This document shows, piece by piece, positions 63,952-64,000 of a DNA stretch of 64,000 nucleotides. The first letter of the stretch is position 1; each line of letters starts with the position of its first letter. A program made the position numbers and the translations under genes. Below the pieces are notes generated by a model. It worked only from the letters and a program-made list of their open reading frames with translations, made no database searches and had not been told where the DNA came from. The stretch is from positions 186,001-250,000 of the forward strand of contig JALHQZ010000002.1 of the NCBI GenBank assembly GCA_022841705.1. Reading direction: 5' to 3'. This DNA comes from Pirellulales bacterium (lineage in GTDB: Bacteria; Planctomycetota; Planctomycetia; Pirellulales; Lacipirellulaceae).

Positions 63952-64000
63952 GTAGCAGGCACGGTCCCCGTGCCGTCTGCGCTCAACAGAACGTAATCCC
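63952..64000. repeat. REP palindrome, GTAGCAGGCACG family, cut by window end
   Basis: GTAGCAGGCACGGTCCCCGTG starts 4 bases after the stop of the previous gene. The partner unit, if any, lies beyond the window. It matches the left arm of 53949-54035. Confidence 0.8.

Overview
The window is about 64 kb of chromosomal bacterial DNA of roughly 60% G+C. It looks like a planctomycete, probably from the Pirellulales, although no rRNA is present to prove this. The pointers are PEP-CTERM-sorted exported proteins, a PPi-type phosphofructokinase, a GH29 fucosidase, a Pro/Thr/Ala-rich lipoprotein, a squalene-hopene-cyclase-like protein and many palindromic intergenic repeats. Genes are mostly single housekeeping functions in short operons on both strands. 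There is one tRNA (Asp), and no rRNA, CRISPR array, prophage or recognisable transposase gene.

Layout. 1-2421: the 3' end of accC, PPi-dependent phosphofructokinase and inorganic pyrophosphatase. 2545-10811: mostly minus strand, with hisB, a GntR-ABC transporter operon with a clear promoter and operator, rsmA, ribE, pssA, psd and tRNA-Asp. 11011-14190: small or divergent proteins (a one-helix membrane protein, a degenerate GGDEF protein, a bL12-like small protein and a repetitive lipoprotein). 14581-20959: superoxide dismutase, argG, a GxxExxY protein inside a terminal-inverted-repeat element, an ABC-2 permease, pyrB and a NYN-domain RNase-like protein. 21230-29056: a compact chemotaxis operon (cheA-cheW-MCP-cheB-cheR). 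29074-32948: a phosphorylase-like plus short triterpene-cyclase-like pair and a two-component pair. 32949-34132: a 1.2 kb gap with palindromes and a possible structured RNA. 34133-41405: a formylglycine-generating-enzyme-like PEP-CTERM gene broken by one stop codon, mnmG, the GH29 gene, a second PEP-CTERM protein and a zinc-ribbon protein. 41710-48655: MazG-like protein, zwf, an NtrC-type regulator with its kinase, an LptF/G permease and a 52-residue Lys-tailed protein. 48772-55605: a membrane protein, an ABC-2 permease, a methyltransferase, hemB, an unknown protein and an esterase. 55622-61043: a nucleoside salvage island (PNP, pyrimidine phosphorylase, cytidine deaminase, Hpt, CNT transporter, Upp). 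61128-63948: EEP-family hydrolase, CDF metal transporter and a possible PD-(D/E)xK-like protein.

The most unusual content is between the genes. First, at least a dozen GTAG-headed palindromes, mostly in head-to-head pairs, resemble REP/REPIN elements served by RAYT transposases. In three genes the TAG of the GTAG head is the stop codon, and in ribE the repeat encodes the last residues. Second, there are three elements with about 50 bp terminal inverted repeats. Two are about 185 bp with a nested palindrome (MITE-like); the third has the same ends around an intact GxxExxY nuclease-like gene. Third, short-phrase hairpins built from 7-10 bp tandem words recur just upstream of start codons. All functional assignments come from reading motifs and protein family features by eye; no database search was possible.
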